Positions 17,262-25,744 of a stretch of DNA of 64,000 nucleotides are shown piece after piece. Position 1 is the stretch's first letter; each line of letters opens with the position of its first letter. Under the pieces are notes generated by a model. The model was given only the letters and a program-made list of their open reading frames with translations. It was not told the origin of the DNA and made no database searches. Source of the DNA: CAWEBF01 sp963807235 (GTDB lineage: Bacteria; Acidobacteriota; Vicinamibacteria; Vicinamibacterales; UBA2999); contig CAWEBF010000003.1 in the NCBI GenBank assembly GCA_963807235.1, forward strand, positions 1-64,000, read 5' to 3'. The translations under genes were made by a program, and so were the position numbers.

Positions 17262-18953
17262 TTGGTGTCCCCATTCCGTTTCGCCCAGCGATGGGCGACC
17301 GTCGTCGTCGCGGTTGTCCTGCTCAATCTCTCGCTGACCTTTTACAACGTCTGGCCCACGCCACGGATCCGATGGCAGGGGCATCTTTCGGCGGAACTGG
17401 CAGCGGTGATTGTGGGCCTGGCCGTGTGGCTGGGGGCCACCGGCACGACTGCGCCGCGGCGGCGCGTGATCAGAGGGCTGGCCGCCGTGTGGGTGGCCCT
17501 TGTCATCGGCCGCTACCTGGATGTGATGGCGCCGGCCCTGTACGGGCGTCCCATCAATCTCTATTGGGATGCGCGGCATCTGGGCGCCGTGGCGTCGATG
17601 ATGACCGATGCGATTCCGGTCACGATGCTTCTGGGCATCCTGGCGGCGGTCGTTGCAGGACTGGGTGTGTCGTATCTGATCGCCCGGTGGGCGCTTGGCG
17701 CGGTGGTGTCGGCGCTCACGCACGCGTGGGACCGGCGGATTCTCGCCACGGCGGCCGTACTCGTGCTCGCGATGTGGGGCGCGCAGCGGCTCGGCACCGT
17801 ATCGCTCGAGGGTCCGAGATTCTCGCCCACCGTGTCGCAGGCGTACTGGCGGCACGCGCGCATCCTGGGCACACAGCTCGTGTCGCATTCCGCGGCGGTG
17901 GTCACCTCGCGCGAAGCCACGCAGTCGGATCTCCAGCGTGTGCGCGGAGCGGACGTCTATCTCGTGTTCGTGGAGTCTTACGGCGCGGTCAGCTACGACC
18001 GCCGCGACGTGATGGATCGCATCGCGCCGTCCCGCGCGCGGTTCGACGCGGACGTGCGGGAGTCGGGCCGCCAGGTCGTGTCGGCCTTCGTGGACTCGCC
18101 GACTTTCGGCGGTTCCTCGTGGCTGGCGCATGTGACGTTGATGACCGGCGTGGAAGCGCGCGACGAGGACACGAACGTGCTCCTGATGTCGCAGCAGCGC
18201 GACACGCTGGTGACGACGTTCGCCCGGCAGGGCTACCGCACCGTGGCGCTGATGCCGGGCCTGACCAAGCAGTGGCCCGAGGGCGCCTTCTATCGCTTCG
18301 ACCACGTCTACGACACCGCACAGATCGCCTACGCCGGGCCGCGGTTCGGCTGGTGGACCGTGCCCGATCAGTTCGCGCTGGCCCGCCTGGACCTGATGGA
18401 GCGGCAGCAGCGACCCGACGACGCCAGCGCGGACGCCGGCGGCACGCGCTTCGTGTTCTTTCCGACGACGAGCACGCACGCGCCGTTTGGGCCCACGGCG
18501 CCGTATCAGCCGGATTGGGCACGCGTCGCGTCGGACGATCCATACAGCGAGGCTGAGGTGAAGGCGGCGCAGGCGCGCACGCCGAACTACGAGGACCTTG
18601 GGCCCAGCTACGCGCACGCCGTGTCCTACGCCTACTCGTCGATCGGCGGGTACCTGCGTCAGCACGCCGATCGCGATCTGGTGATGGTGATGCTGGGCGA
18701 TCACCAACCCGCGGCGGCGGTCTCGGGCGAGGGCGCGTCGTGGGACGTGCCCGTGCACGTGATCGCCAGCCGCCCGGAGCTGCTGGATCGGCTGCGCGCT
18801 CACGGCTTCCACGACGGGATGACGCCGCCGCGCCGCGCCATCGGCCCGATGCACAATCTGCTGCCAACTTTGCTCGATGCGTTCGGCAACCGATCACAGA
18901 ACCGTGATTTGCCGGTGGTTGGGGTCGGGCCTAATTCAGTTACCGGTGAGTAA
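17262..18953 (+). CDS. Membrane-anchored sulfatase / phosphoglycerol-transferase-like protein
   Basis: Alkaline-phosphatase-superfamily protein: about five transmembrane helices (residues 1-180) followed by an extracytoplasmic sulfatase-type domain. That domain opens with VYLVFVESYGAVSYDRRD, has a likely nucleophile region PTFGGSSWLAHVTLMTG, and metal-binding VMVMLGDHQPAAAVSG near the C-terminus. The layout resembles LtaS/MdoB-type phosphoglycerol transferases. The start is TTG 17262 or GTG 17265; no strong Shine-Dalgarno separates them. The last residues (VVGVGPNSVTGE) are encoded by one arm of a long palindrome that spans the stop codon, so this tail is probably acquired from a repeat element. 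Confidence 0.8.
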   Translation: MVSPFRFAQRWATVVVAVVLLNLSLTFYNVWPTPRIRWQGHLSAELAAVIVGLAVWLGATGTTAPRRRVIRGLAAVWVALVIGRYLDVMAPALYGRPINLYWDARHLGAVASMMTDAIPVTMLLGILAAVVAGLGVSYLIARWALGAVVSALTHAWDRRILATAAVLVLAMWGAQRLGTVSLEGPRFSPTVSQAYWRHARILGTQLVSHSAAVVTSREATQSDLQRVRGADVYLVFVESYGAVSYDRRDVMDRIAPSRARFDADVRESGRQVVSAFVDSPTFGGSSWLAHVTLMTGVEARDEDTNVLLMSQQRDTLVTTFARQGYRTVALMPGLTKQWPEGAFYRFDHVYDTAQIAYAGPRFGWWTVPDQFALARLDLMERQQRPDDASADAGGTRFVFFPTTSTHAPFGPTAPYQPDWARVASDDPYSEAEVKAAQARTPNYEDLGPSYAHAVSYAYSSIGGYLRQHADRDLVMVMLGDHQPAAAVSGEGASWDVPVHVIASRPELLDRLRAHGFHDGMTPPRRAIGPMHNLLPTLLDAFGNRSQNRDLPVVGVGPNSVTGE

Positions 18954-18974
18954 CTGAATTAGGCCCGACCCCAA
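18919..18974. repeat. 25-bp perfect palindrome spanning a stop codon (REP-like)
   Basis: Left arm 18919-18943 and right arm 18950-18974 are perfect reverse complements over 25 bases (key core gggtcgggcctaattcag) with a six-base loop cggtga. The stem extends outward by gtgg/ccac with a small bulge. It covers the last codons and stop of the sulfatase-like gene. Such structures resemble REP palindromes mobilised by RAYT transposases and could also act as a terminator before the 5'-nucleotidase gene. No transposase is nearby. Confidence 0.8.
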
Positions 18975-19009
18975 TTCCACTTTTGGGGACGGTCGCGTAT
19001 CCTGACGCT

Positions 19010-20755
19010 ATGCGCCGCAAGGCTCCCGCGGCTCTGTTCGGAACCGCCCTCCTCGCGGGTCTGGTCGCGTTGGGATGGATGCGCGCGCCAGCCGCGCCCG
19101 CCCGCGTGACCATCTCCATCGTCGGTACCAACGACCTGCACGGCGGCATCGCCCCGGATCCCTGGGCCCGCGGCGGTCTGACGGTGTTCGGCGGGTACGT
19201 CGCAAACTTGCGCGCGGCGCGCGCCGCCGATGGCGGGGCGGTGCTGCTCCTCGATGCCGGCGATACGTTTCAGGCCACCACCGCCACGATGCGGGGACTC
19301 GAGTCGAACCTCTCCGAGGGCGGAGTCGTGGTGGACGCGTATAACGCACTCGGCTACGACGCATTGGCCATCGGCAACCACGACTTCGAGTTCGGTGCCG
19401 CGGACACCGGGCCCCGCCAGACCGATCTGCGTGGGGCGCTGAAAGCTGCAGCCGCCCGCGCGCGATTTCCGTTTCTGGCCGCGAACCTCATCGACGCTGC
19501 CACCGGCAAGCAGCTGGCATGGCCCAACGTGCGACCTGCCACGACCGTGGAGGCCGCGGGCATCCGCGTCGGACTCATCGGCGTGCTCACCTTCGACGGA
19601 CTGTCGCGCACGCTGGTCGCCAACGTCGGCGGATTGACGACGACGCCGCTCGTGCCCGCGATCGCCGCGGAGGCGGAACGTCTTCGCGGGCAGGGCGCCG
19701 ACATCGTCGTGCTGGTGGCGCACGCGGGCGGCCGCTGCGAGGACGCGTCTAACGCACACGACCTGTCGACCTGCGATCAGCGCAGCGAGATCTTCGAGGT
19801 GGTGCGGGGTCTGCCGCGCGGCACGCTGCAGGCGATCGTCGGCGGCCACACGCACGGCTCCATGGCGCACGTGTTCGAGGGCGTACCGATCACGTCTGTG
19901 CCAGAGGGCGGCGTCCAGTTCGGCCGCATGGACCTCACGATCGACACCACGACGCGACGCGTGGCCGGCGTCCGCGTCTATCCCCCGCGCAACATCTGCG
20001 CCCGCGAGAATCCGGCGACCGGCGACTGCCAGTCTGCTGCGAACGGCGTGCCGGTGCAGTACGAGGGGGCGACCGTGCAGGCGAGCGCCGCTGTGGCGTC
20101 CGCGATGGCGCCGGCGCTGGCCCAAGTGAAGAGCCTGCGCGCGCAGCCGCTCGGAGTGGTGGTGGACGCGGATATCGAGCGGATAGGCTCGCCGGAGTCG
20201 CCGCTTGGAAACCTTTACGCCGATGCGATCCGCGAGACCACCGGGGCGGATGCAGCGGTCAGCTATGGGGGCGGGCGTGGCGGCCTGCGCGCGGCCCTGC
20301 CACGTGGTCCGTTGACGTTTGGCGCCTTGTACGACACGTTCCCCTTCGACAACCGCGTCGTGCGCGCGCGCGTCACCGGCGCGCAGCTGGTGGAGACGCT
20401 CGAGAATCAGCTGACACAACGGCGCCGCGGGCTGGTCAGCCTCTCTGGTCTCCGCGGAGTGGTCCGCTGCATCGGGACGCGGCCGCGCGTGACGCTGACA
20501 CGAGAATCCGGCGCGCCAATCACCGCGCGCGACGAGCTTCTGGTGGCGTCAACCGCCTACTCGGCCACGCGCATCATCTGGGAGCCTGTTGCCGGCGACG
20601 AGGGCGGCGCCCTGAGCGAGAGTGCGCCGCTCGTCCGCGAAGTGGTGGAGCAGTGGCTGCGCCGCCGAGGTGGACATATCGGGCCCGCCGCCTTTTACGA
20701 CGCCGCCTCGCCACGCTGGACCGTCCCGGCGCAAGGGCCAAGCTGCGGTGGTTGA
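19010..20755 (+). CDS. 5'-nucleotidase / UDP-sugar hydrolase family metallophosphoesterase
   Basis: Secreted or membrane-anchored enzyme hydrolysing nucleotides or UDP-sugars. The start at 19010 (RRKAPAALFGTALLAGLVAL) gives an N-terminal signal anchor. The N-terminal metallophosphoesterase domain has SIVGTNDLHGG, LLLDAGDTFQ, AIGNHDFEFG, VVLVAHAGG and VGGHTHG, the complete set of metal ligands. The C-terminal 5'-nucleotidase domain has PLGNLYADAIRETTGADAAV, TFGALYDTFPFDNRVV and GAQLVETLENQL for substrate binding. Length 581 residues; intact. It lies 35 bases after the REP-like palindrome and may be independently transcribed. Confidence 0.88.
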   Translation: MRRKAPAALFGTALLAGLVALGWMRAPAAPARVTISIVGTNDLHGGIAPDPWARGGLTVFGGYVANLRAARAADGGAVLLLDAGDTFQATTATMRGLESNLSEGGVVVDAYNALGYDALAIGNHDFEFGAADTGPRQTDLRGALKAAAARARFPFLAANLIDAATGKQLAWPNVRPATTVEAAGIRVGLIGVLTFDGLSRTLVANVGGLTTTPLVPAIAAEAERLRGQGADIVVLVAHAGGRCEDASNAHDLSTCDQRSEIFEVVRGLPRGTLQAIVGGHTHGSMAHVFEGVPITSVPEGGVQFGRMDLTIDTTTRRVAGVRVYPPRNICARENPATGDCQSAANGVPVQYEGATVQASAAVASAMAPALAQVKSLRAQPLGVVVDADIERIGSPESPLGNLYADAIRETTGADAAVSYGGGRGGLRAALPRGPLTFGALYDTFPFDNRVVRARVTGAQLVETLENQLTQRRRGLVSLSGLRGVVRCIGTRPRVTLTRESGAPITARDELLVASTAYSATRIIWEPVAGDEGGALSESAPLVREVVEQWLRRRGGHIGPAAFYDAASPRWTVPAQGPSCGG

Positions 20756-20802
20756 ATGCAGCCTGGCTTCCTACCAAAACTGTAATCGGTAGATCCGCCT
20801 GA

Positions 20803-21531
20803 ATGGATCTAGTCCGTCAACTCCTGCGCTCGCCCGGCCAGGCCCGCGCACTCCCCTACATCCTTTTTGTTCTCCCGATCAATTTCGGCGGCTTATTGGG
20901 GCTGGACCCGTATTGGATTTACGTCAGCCGCACCGTGCTCGGCGCTGGATTGATCTGGGCCATGTGGCCGCTCGTCAAGGAGATGCGGTATCAGATCAGC
21001 TGGGAGGCAGTCGTCGTCGGCGTAGCGGTGTTCGTGATGTGGGTGGCAATCGATTCGACGTACCCCCACATGTCGTTATTGCTTACTGCGGGTGGTGACC
21101 TTGCGCGCAGGGTTGGTGTCGGCTTCTTGGTTGGAGCGGGTGCTGCAGTAATACCCTGGAATCCGTTTGCCTCCGTCGGCGACGACACTGCGTTGGCGTG
21201 GTTCTTCGTGACCGTGCGAGTTCTTGGCTCTTCCCTGGTGGTACCCCCACTTGAAGAAGTGTTCTTTCGTTCGTTTCTCTACCGCTCCATTGCAAAAGCC
21301 GACTTCCAGTCCGTGTCCTGGACGTATTTTTCGTGGAGGTCGATGTTGACTACTGCCGTCCTCTTCGGTTTCATCCACGACGCGTGGCTCAGCGGCATCT
21401 TGTGTGCCTTCGGCTATCAATGGTTAGTCATTCGCAAGAATCGCCTCGGTGACGCCATTACGGCGCACGCCATCACGAACTGGCTGCTTGGTATCTGGAT
21501 CGTTTGGAACGGCGCTTGGAGTTTGTGGTAG
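20803..21531 (+). CDS. CPBP/CAAX-prenyl-protease-related protein, PEP-CTERM associated type
   Basis: Intramembrane metalloprotease-like protein of the CPBP (Abi) family, about 240 residues with seven or more helices. The three family motifs are all visible: PLEEVFFRSFLYRS (EExxxR), LFGFIHDAW (FxxxH) and HAITNWLLG (HxxxN), which carry the expected Glu, Arg, His and Asn residues. A subfamily of these proteins is encoded next to exosortase/PEP-CTERM loci, and here a PEP-CTERM gene lies just downstream on the other strand. It may process or release sorted proteins; this is inference from location. Confidence 0.8.
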   Translation: MDLVRQLLRSPGQARALPYILFVLPINFGGLLGLDPYWIYVSRTVLGAGLIWAMWPLVKEMRYQISWEAVVVGVAVFVMWVAIDSTYPHMSLLLTAGGDLARRVGVGFLVGAGAAVIPWNPFASVGDDTALAWFFVTVRVLGSSLVVPPLEEVFFRSFLYRSIAKADFQSVSWTYFSWRSMLTTAVLFGFIHDAWLSGILCAFGYQWLVIRKNRLGDAITAHAITNWLLGIWIVWNGAWSLW

Positions 21532-21712
21532 CGGGGCAGCTGTGAATGGAATCGATACTCTGCGCTCGCCCTGATTACGATTCCGTAATCGAACCTGGGC
21601 GTCCAGCGGATGCGGTATGAGCTAGACGGGTGGGTTGTGTGCCTGGATCTGTAACCGATCGGACACACGCCGAAATGTCAGCTGCCGTAGCTTTACCTAA
21701 GTTGGCCAACAC

Positions 21713-21736
21713 GATGCCCAGGCTGGCCTGGGCATC
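21713..21736 (-). terminator. Inverted repeat after the PEP-CTERM gene
   Basis: A perfect 10-bp stem (gatgcccagg / cctgggcatc) with loop ctgg, 24 bases beyond the stop of the PEP-CTERM gene on the minus strand. The downstream bases are gtgtt rather than a pure T tract, so termination is likely but not certain. Confidence 0.55.
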
Positions 21737-21759
21737 ATGCTAGGAGCCTCTTGTAGGAA

Positions 21760-22426
21760 TTACCGATTGCCGGAGTCGAGACTCTTACGCTCGCGCAACA
21801 GTCGCCGCAATGGTCCCGCCAGTAGTGCGAGGCCAACCATTACGAGGCCCATGGTGCCTGGTTCTGGTGTGGGAGCAAAATTTTCGCTCCCTGGAGGAGG
21901 AAGAATCGGCGATTGGCCCGTCGTGTAGAAGCCTGAAGGCCTGAAATGCGTCCGTCCCGCTCCAACCGCCCTGGTTGAAGAGATACTGGTTTGAATTGCC
22001 TCCGGATCCATTGTTGGTCTGATTGGATGCGGACCCATTGGGCTGGAGGAAGCAAGCTGGGCAGTGAAAAGCCGGCCCCACGACAAAGACGATGCAAGCC
22101 GGGCCGGGTCGGCTATTTCGCGGCCAAATGTCTCGAGTCTGTCATTTCGTAGAGCTCCATTCGTCCACATTTCGAAGGTTGGAAGAACCATTGTTGGAGC
22201 CAATGGCTTGGGGGCCGGCGGAACGACCATCCCTGGAGAACAGCCTCGTACCATTCCCAGAGTTGAGTCTCGGATTTTGATCGCCGCCTCCATTCGCACT
22301 CCGGCAGGGCCCGCCGTTCTGGTAGCAGGCGAAGTCAGCAGCAGGAAGCGAAAGCGCCTCGGCTCTATCCGAAGCCATCAGCACCACCCCGACCGTAACG
22401 ATACAAGCTGTCAATACGCTACGCAT
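21760..22426 (-). CDS. PEP-CTERM sorting domain protein 1, frameshifted
   Basis: Secreted protein with a C-terminal exosortase signal. The start at 22426 has GGAGGG upstream and gives a signal peptide (RSVLTACIVTVGVVLMASDR) followed by an N/G/S-rich mature part (CYQNGGPCRSANGGGDQN). The C-terminus has the diagnostic APTPEPGTMGLVMVGLALLA helix and basic tail PLRRLLRERKSLDSGNR. Two frame changes (near 22150 and 21900) are needed; the middle frame contains NGSASNQTNNGSGGNSNQYL, typical of these low-complexity proteins. It is divergent from the PrsT-like gene and preceded by a sigma-54-type promoter, as known for XrtA-regulated PEP-CTERM genes. Confidence 0.75.
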
Positions 22427-22473
22427 GAGTTGGCCCTCCGATTGGAATGCTTGGAAACATGTGGTCAACCTTT

Positions 22474-22489
22474 TGCACACCCTGTGCCG
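22474..22489 (-). promoter_or_regulatory. Sigma-54 (-24/-12) type promoter of PEP-CTERM gene 1
   Basis: On the minus strand the sequence reads cGGCACagggtgtGCa: GG and GC exactly ten bases apart with GGCAC and TGCA boxes, close to the consensus TGGCACG-N4-TTGCA. It lies about 48 bases before the start codon at 22426. PEP-CTERM genes in exosortase A systems are known to be controlled by the PrsK/PrsR two-component pair with RpoN; neither regulator gene is in this window. Confidence 0.55.
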
Positions 22490-22620
22490 TTCCGAGAAAC
22501 AGCGGGCTCGAACATCGCACCGGCTCAGATGGAACCAAATCTGACAGCCAGCGATCTTTTGTCTTCGCAACCGCACCAAGGAAGAAATCGCCGATGCACC
22601 AGAGGTTGACCCGGGCCGTC

Positions 22621-22692
22621 CGCACTGGTAGAGCTGCCACCATCCGCACTGGTAGAGCTGCAACTATCAGCACAGGTAGAGCTGCGAGTATC
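22621..22692 (+). repeat. Three 24-bp direct repeats upstream of the prsT-like gene
   Basis: Three adjacent 24-base units, all sharing ggtagagctgc and a final atc: 22621-22644, 22645-22668 and 22669-22692. Copies 1 and 2 differ at three positions, copy 3 at a few more. The array ends 11 bases before the start codon, just ahead of the AGGGAG ribosome site, so it lies in the leader or over the promoter. It could be an operator array or a leader repeat. Confidence 0.8.
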
Positions 22693-22703
22693 AGGGAGCA
22701 TCG

Positions 22704-24977
22704 ATGAAGCAAGGAACCTTCTCGAGCTTGGCGACCTCAGTGCCACTAGTGGCATTACTCGCGTGGGGTTGCTCCGATCCTGAATCGGCAAAGCGGAGCT
22801 TTCTCGAGCGCGGCTCGGCGTATATGGCCGAGGGTCGGGTTCGCGAAGCAATTACCCAGTATCGGAATGCGATTGAGCAGGATCCACGCTTTGGGGAAGC
22901 GCGACTCAAGCTTGCAGAGGCCTACCTGAAGGACGACCAGTTGCCTCGCGCACTGACGGAGGCCGTGCGCGCTGCGGACTTGTTGCCGGACAATCGAGAC
23001 GCTCAGGTGCAAGCGGCTACCTTGCTGCTCGCCACGGGGCAGTTCGAGGATGCCAAAGCCCGGGTGACACGGCTCCTTGACGCGAAGCCGGACGACGTCG
23101 AAGCGCGCATCATGATGGGCCGGGCGATGGCCGCCTTGCAGGATCGGGATGGTGCCATCGCACAGGTTCGGCAGGCTATCCAGATCAGTCCCGACCGAAG
23201 TAGCAGCTACCTGGCCCTAGGGGCGCTCGAGGACTCCGCTGGCCGCTCATCGGAAGCCGAGGCGTCCATACGGAAGGCCATTCAATTGGCTCCCGATTCG
23301 GTGGATGCGCGTCTCGCACTGGCAACTCTCTATTCGAGGCACAACCGTCAGGCTGAAGCAGAAGAGGAACTGAAGCAGGCGCAGGCAATCGATCCCGAAG
23401 ACGCTCTGGCCAATCGAAGTCTCGCAGCGCACTACGTTGCCACGGGGCGGCCGCAGCTTGCCGAGCCTCACCTGCGGACGCTCGCAAAGGGAAACGACGC
23501 GGCCAAGCTGGAACTGGCGGACTATCTCGCGGCCATGCGGCGACCGGATGAGGCCATGCCAATCCTGGAGGCGCTCGCGTCGGGAAGGTCACGAAGCGCC
23601 GAGGCCGCCGCGATCAGGATCGCCTCGGCCAGATTCGCGGACAATCGACGAGACGAAGCGAGGGTCCTCGTCGATCAGCTTCTCGAGAGCCGAGCGAACA
23701 ACACAGAAGCCCGCCTGCTTCGCGGCCGGATTCTGGCCGCAGAGGGAAAGATTGCGGAAGGCGTCTCTCAAGTTCGTGAGGCAGTCGCGTCGAATCCGCA
23801 GTCGGCCGACGCGCAGGTTGTTCTCGCGTCGCTCCTGGTCCAGCAGAATGAACACGATCAGGCGGCTGCGGCGTTTCGCGAGGCGCTGCGGCTCAACCCT
23901 CGTCACGGACAGGCACAGCTGGAGTTGTCTCGGCTCGAACTGGCCGCCGGACGCACCGATGCGTCGGTGAACCACGCCGAGCAGGCGATTCGAATCAACC
24001 CTGAAAGTGTTGAGGCTTACCTCACTTTAGCCAGGGGGCTCACCGCCCAGGGCGAGCTTGCGAGAGCCGACCCGATCATGGAGCGCTTGGTCAAGGGATT
24101 CCCGAGATCCGCTGCGGTATTGTCCCAAATGGGGGAGCTGAAGCTTCGCAGCGGCGATGCCGAGTCCGCCAGGCGGTTCTTCGCGGACGCATCTGCTATT
24201 GAACCGAATTCTACGCAGGCTGTCGCTGGGCTTATCGCGATCGACCTCTCGCAGCGCAAGCCGAATGACGGCATCACCCGCGCTCAACAACTCGCGTCGC
24301 GCAATCCGAAGAATGTGCAGGCCTCACTGCTGCTGGCTCGCACGTACATGGCTGCGGGAAGCCCCCTTCAGGCGGAGGATGCCCTTCGTCGGGCGCTGCG
24401 CACCGACGGCTCCCAGGTCGAAGTCTATGCGATGCTCGGCCAGTTGTTCACGAGCCAGCGGCGGCTTGACGATGCGAGGAAAGAGTTCGAGGAGCTCGCC
24501 AGGCGTCAACCGCGTTCCGTCCAGGCGCATACGATGGTCGCGACTCTGCTGGAGGCCCAGGGCCGCGCCGACGAGGCTCGCAAGCGATACGAGCTGATCC
24601 TCACGATTGATTCCGAGGCGCCTATTGCCGCGAACAATCTTGCCTGGATGCAGGCGGAGTCCAATGGGAACCTCGACGTTGCCTTGCAGCTCGCACAGAC
24701 AGCCAGCCGTGCCCTTCCAGACGATCCCTATGTCAACGACACCCTCGGCTGGGTCTACTACAAGAAGAACCTGGCAAACCTGGCGATCCCACCGCTGAGA
24801 CGGAGCGTCGAGAAGGCGCCGGATAATGCGGTGGTCCACTTCCATCTGGGTTTGGCTTACGCCAAGGCCGGAGACACGGAAAGAGCTCGTAATTCGCTCG
24901 AGCGCGCGCTCAAGCTGCAGCCCAACTTCCCCGGCGCGGAGGAAGCCAGACGAGTGCTGAGCGGCCTGCGCAGCTGA
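22704..24977 (+). CDS. prsT: PrsT-like TPR-repeat lipoprotein of the exosortase/EPS locus, copy 1
   Basis: Large TPR protein of the type found in XrtA/PEP-CTERM loci (PrsT family, usually 700-930 residues; here 757). It starts at 22704 after AGGGAG. The signal peptide ends in LLAWGC, a likely lipobox, so it should be lipid-anchored in the periplasm. From residue 35 to the end it is built of about twenty 34-residue TPR units (YMAEGRVREAITQYRNAI, AAAFREALRLNPRHGQAQLE, NDTLGWVYYKKNLANLAIPP). It probably scaffolds EPS assembly or export. A close paralogue lies inverted at 31304-33544. The gene is intact and followed by the export genes on the same strand. Confidence 0.85.
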   Translation: MKQGTFSSLATSVPLVALLAWGCSDPESAKRSFLERGSAYMAEGRVREAITQYRNAIEQDPRFGEARLKLAEAYLKDDQLPRALTEAVRAADLLPDNRDAQVQAATLLLATGQFEDAKARVTRLLDAKPDDVEARIMMGRAMAALQDRDGAIAQVRQAIQISPDRSSSYLALGALEDSAGRSSEAEASIRKAIQLAPDSVDARLALATLYSRHNRQAEAEEELKQAQAIDPEDALANRSLAAHYVATGRPQLAEPHLRTLAKGNDAAKLELADYLAAMRRPDEAMPILEALASGRSRSAEAAAIRIASARFADNRRDEARVLVDQLLESRANNTEARLLRGRILAAEGKIAEGVSQVREAVASNPQSADAQVVLASLLVQQNEHDQAAAAFREALRLNPRHGQAQLELSRLELAAGRTDASVNHAEQAIRINPESVEAYLTLARGLTAQGELARADPIMERLVKGFPRSAAVLSQMGELKLRSGDAESARRFFADASAIEPNSTQAVAGLIAIDLSQRKPNDGITRAQQLASRNPKNVQASLLLARTYMAAGSPLQAEDALRRALRTDGSQVEVYAMLGQLFTSQRRLDDARKEFEELARRQPRSVQAHTMVATLLEAQGRADEARKRYELILTIDSEAPIAANNLAWMQAESNGNLDVALQLAQTASRALPDDPYVNDTLGWVYYKKNLANLAIPPLRRSVEKAPDNAVVHFHLGLAYAKAGDTERARNSLERALKLQPNFPGAEEARRVLSGLRS

Positions 24978-25088
24978 CGGTCGGAGAAACTGGCCAAAAT
25001 GACTATCCATTCTTCTCTATCAAGTCGTCGAGCCGTCACGACGTGGCGGTATGCTTCTGGGGAACGTTGCTCCCAGGCTGTAGGACTT

Positions 25089-25742
25089 ATGCGCACCATT
25101 GTGGCAGTCGCGTTGATCCTCGCCTCGCTTTCGTCTCTGACGGCGCTGGCCCAATCCGCCACGCCGCGCACGGCGGCCCCACAGCCTCCGCCGTCTGGGC
25201 CGGCGCCAAAGCCACCGGCGCCAAAGCCACCGGCGCCAGCGACCGGCGTGGCCACCGGCGCGGATTTCGTGATCGGCCCTCAGGACGTGCTCGGTGTCCT
25301 CTTCTGGAAGGACCAGGAAATGTCCGGCGACGTGACGGTGCGGCCCGACGGCATGATCACGCTGCCGCTCATCCGCGACGTTCAGGCCGCCGGCCTCAAG
25401 CCTGACGAGTTGGCGGATCGCATCCAGCAGGCCGCGCGCGAATTCATCGCTCAACCCTCGGTCACGGTTGTCTTGCGGCAGATGAACAGCAGGAAGGTCT
25501 TCATTACGGGCGAGGTCACTCAGCCTGGTGCCTATCCCCTCGCCTCGTCGATGACCGTGATGCAACTCATCGCCATCGCCGGCGGGCTCACCGAATTTGC
25601 CGAGCCCAAGAACATCTCCATCATGCGCGTGCAGGGCAACGAGACCACGACTCTCGACTTCAACTACAAGGACGTTGCGAGGGGCAAGAATCGCCAGCAG
25701 AACATTGTGTTGAAACCTGGCGACACGGTGGTGGTGCCGTAG
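25089..25742 (+). CDS. Wza-like polysaccharide export protein (XrtA-system type)
   Basis: Periplasmic/outer-membrane polysaccharide export protein of the Poly_export family. The start at 25089 (RTIVAVALILASLSSLTALA) gives a signal peptide without a lipobox. A Pro/Ala-rich spacer with two perfect 15-base repeats encodes PAPKPPAPKPPAP. The Poly_export domain follows: DFVIGPQDVLGVLFWKDQEM, VRPDGMITLPLIRDVQAAGL and AREFIAQPSVTVVLRQ. A SLBB domain (KVFITGEVTQPGAYPLASSM) ends the protein with VLKPGDTVVVP. At 217 residues it is the short form typical of exosortase-linked EPS loci. It is separated by 2 bases from the barrel gene. Confidence 0.87.
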   Translation: MRTIVAVALILASLSSLTALAQSATPRTAAPQPPPSGPAPKPPAPKPPAPATGVATGADFVIGPQDVLGVLFWKDQEMSGDVTVRPDGMITLPLIRDVQAAGLKPDELADRIQQAAREFIAQPSVTVVLRQMNSRKVFITGEVTQPGAYPLASSMTVMQLIAIAGGLTEFAEPKNISIMRVQGNETTTLDFNYKDVARGKNRQQNIVLKPGDTVVVP

Positions 25743-25744
25743 GC

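Noticed and set aside
17250..18854. 534-codon open frame antisense to the sulfatase-like gene
   Set aside because: His/Arg-rich composition typical of antisense frames in GC-rich genes; the sense frame has all family motifs.
18959..20419. 486-codon open frame antisense to the 5'-nucleotidase
   Set aside because: No motifs; the sense strand carries complete metallophosphoesterase motifs.
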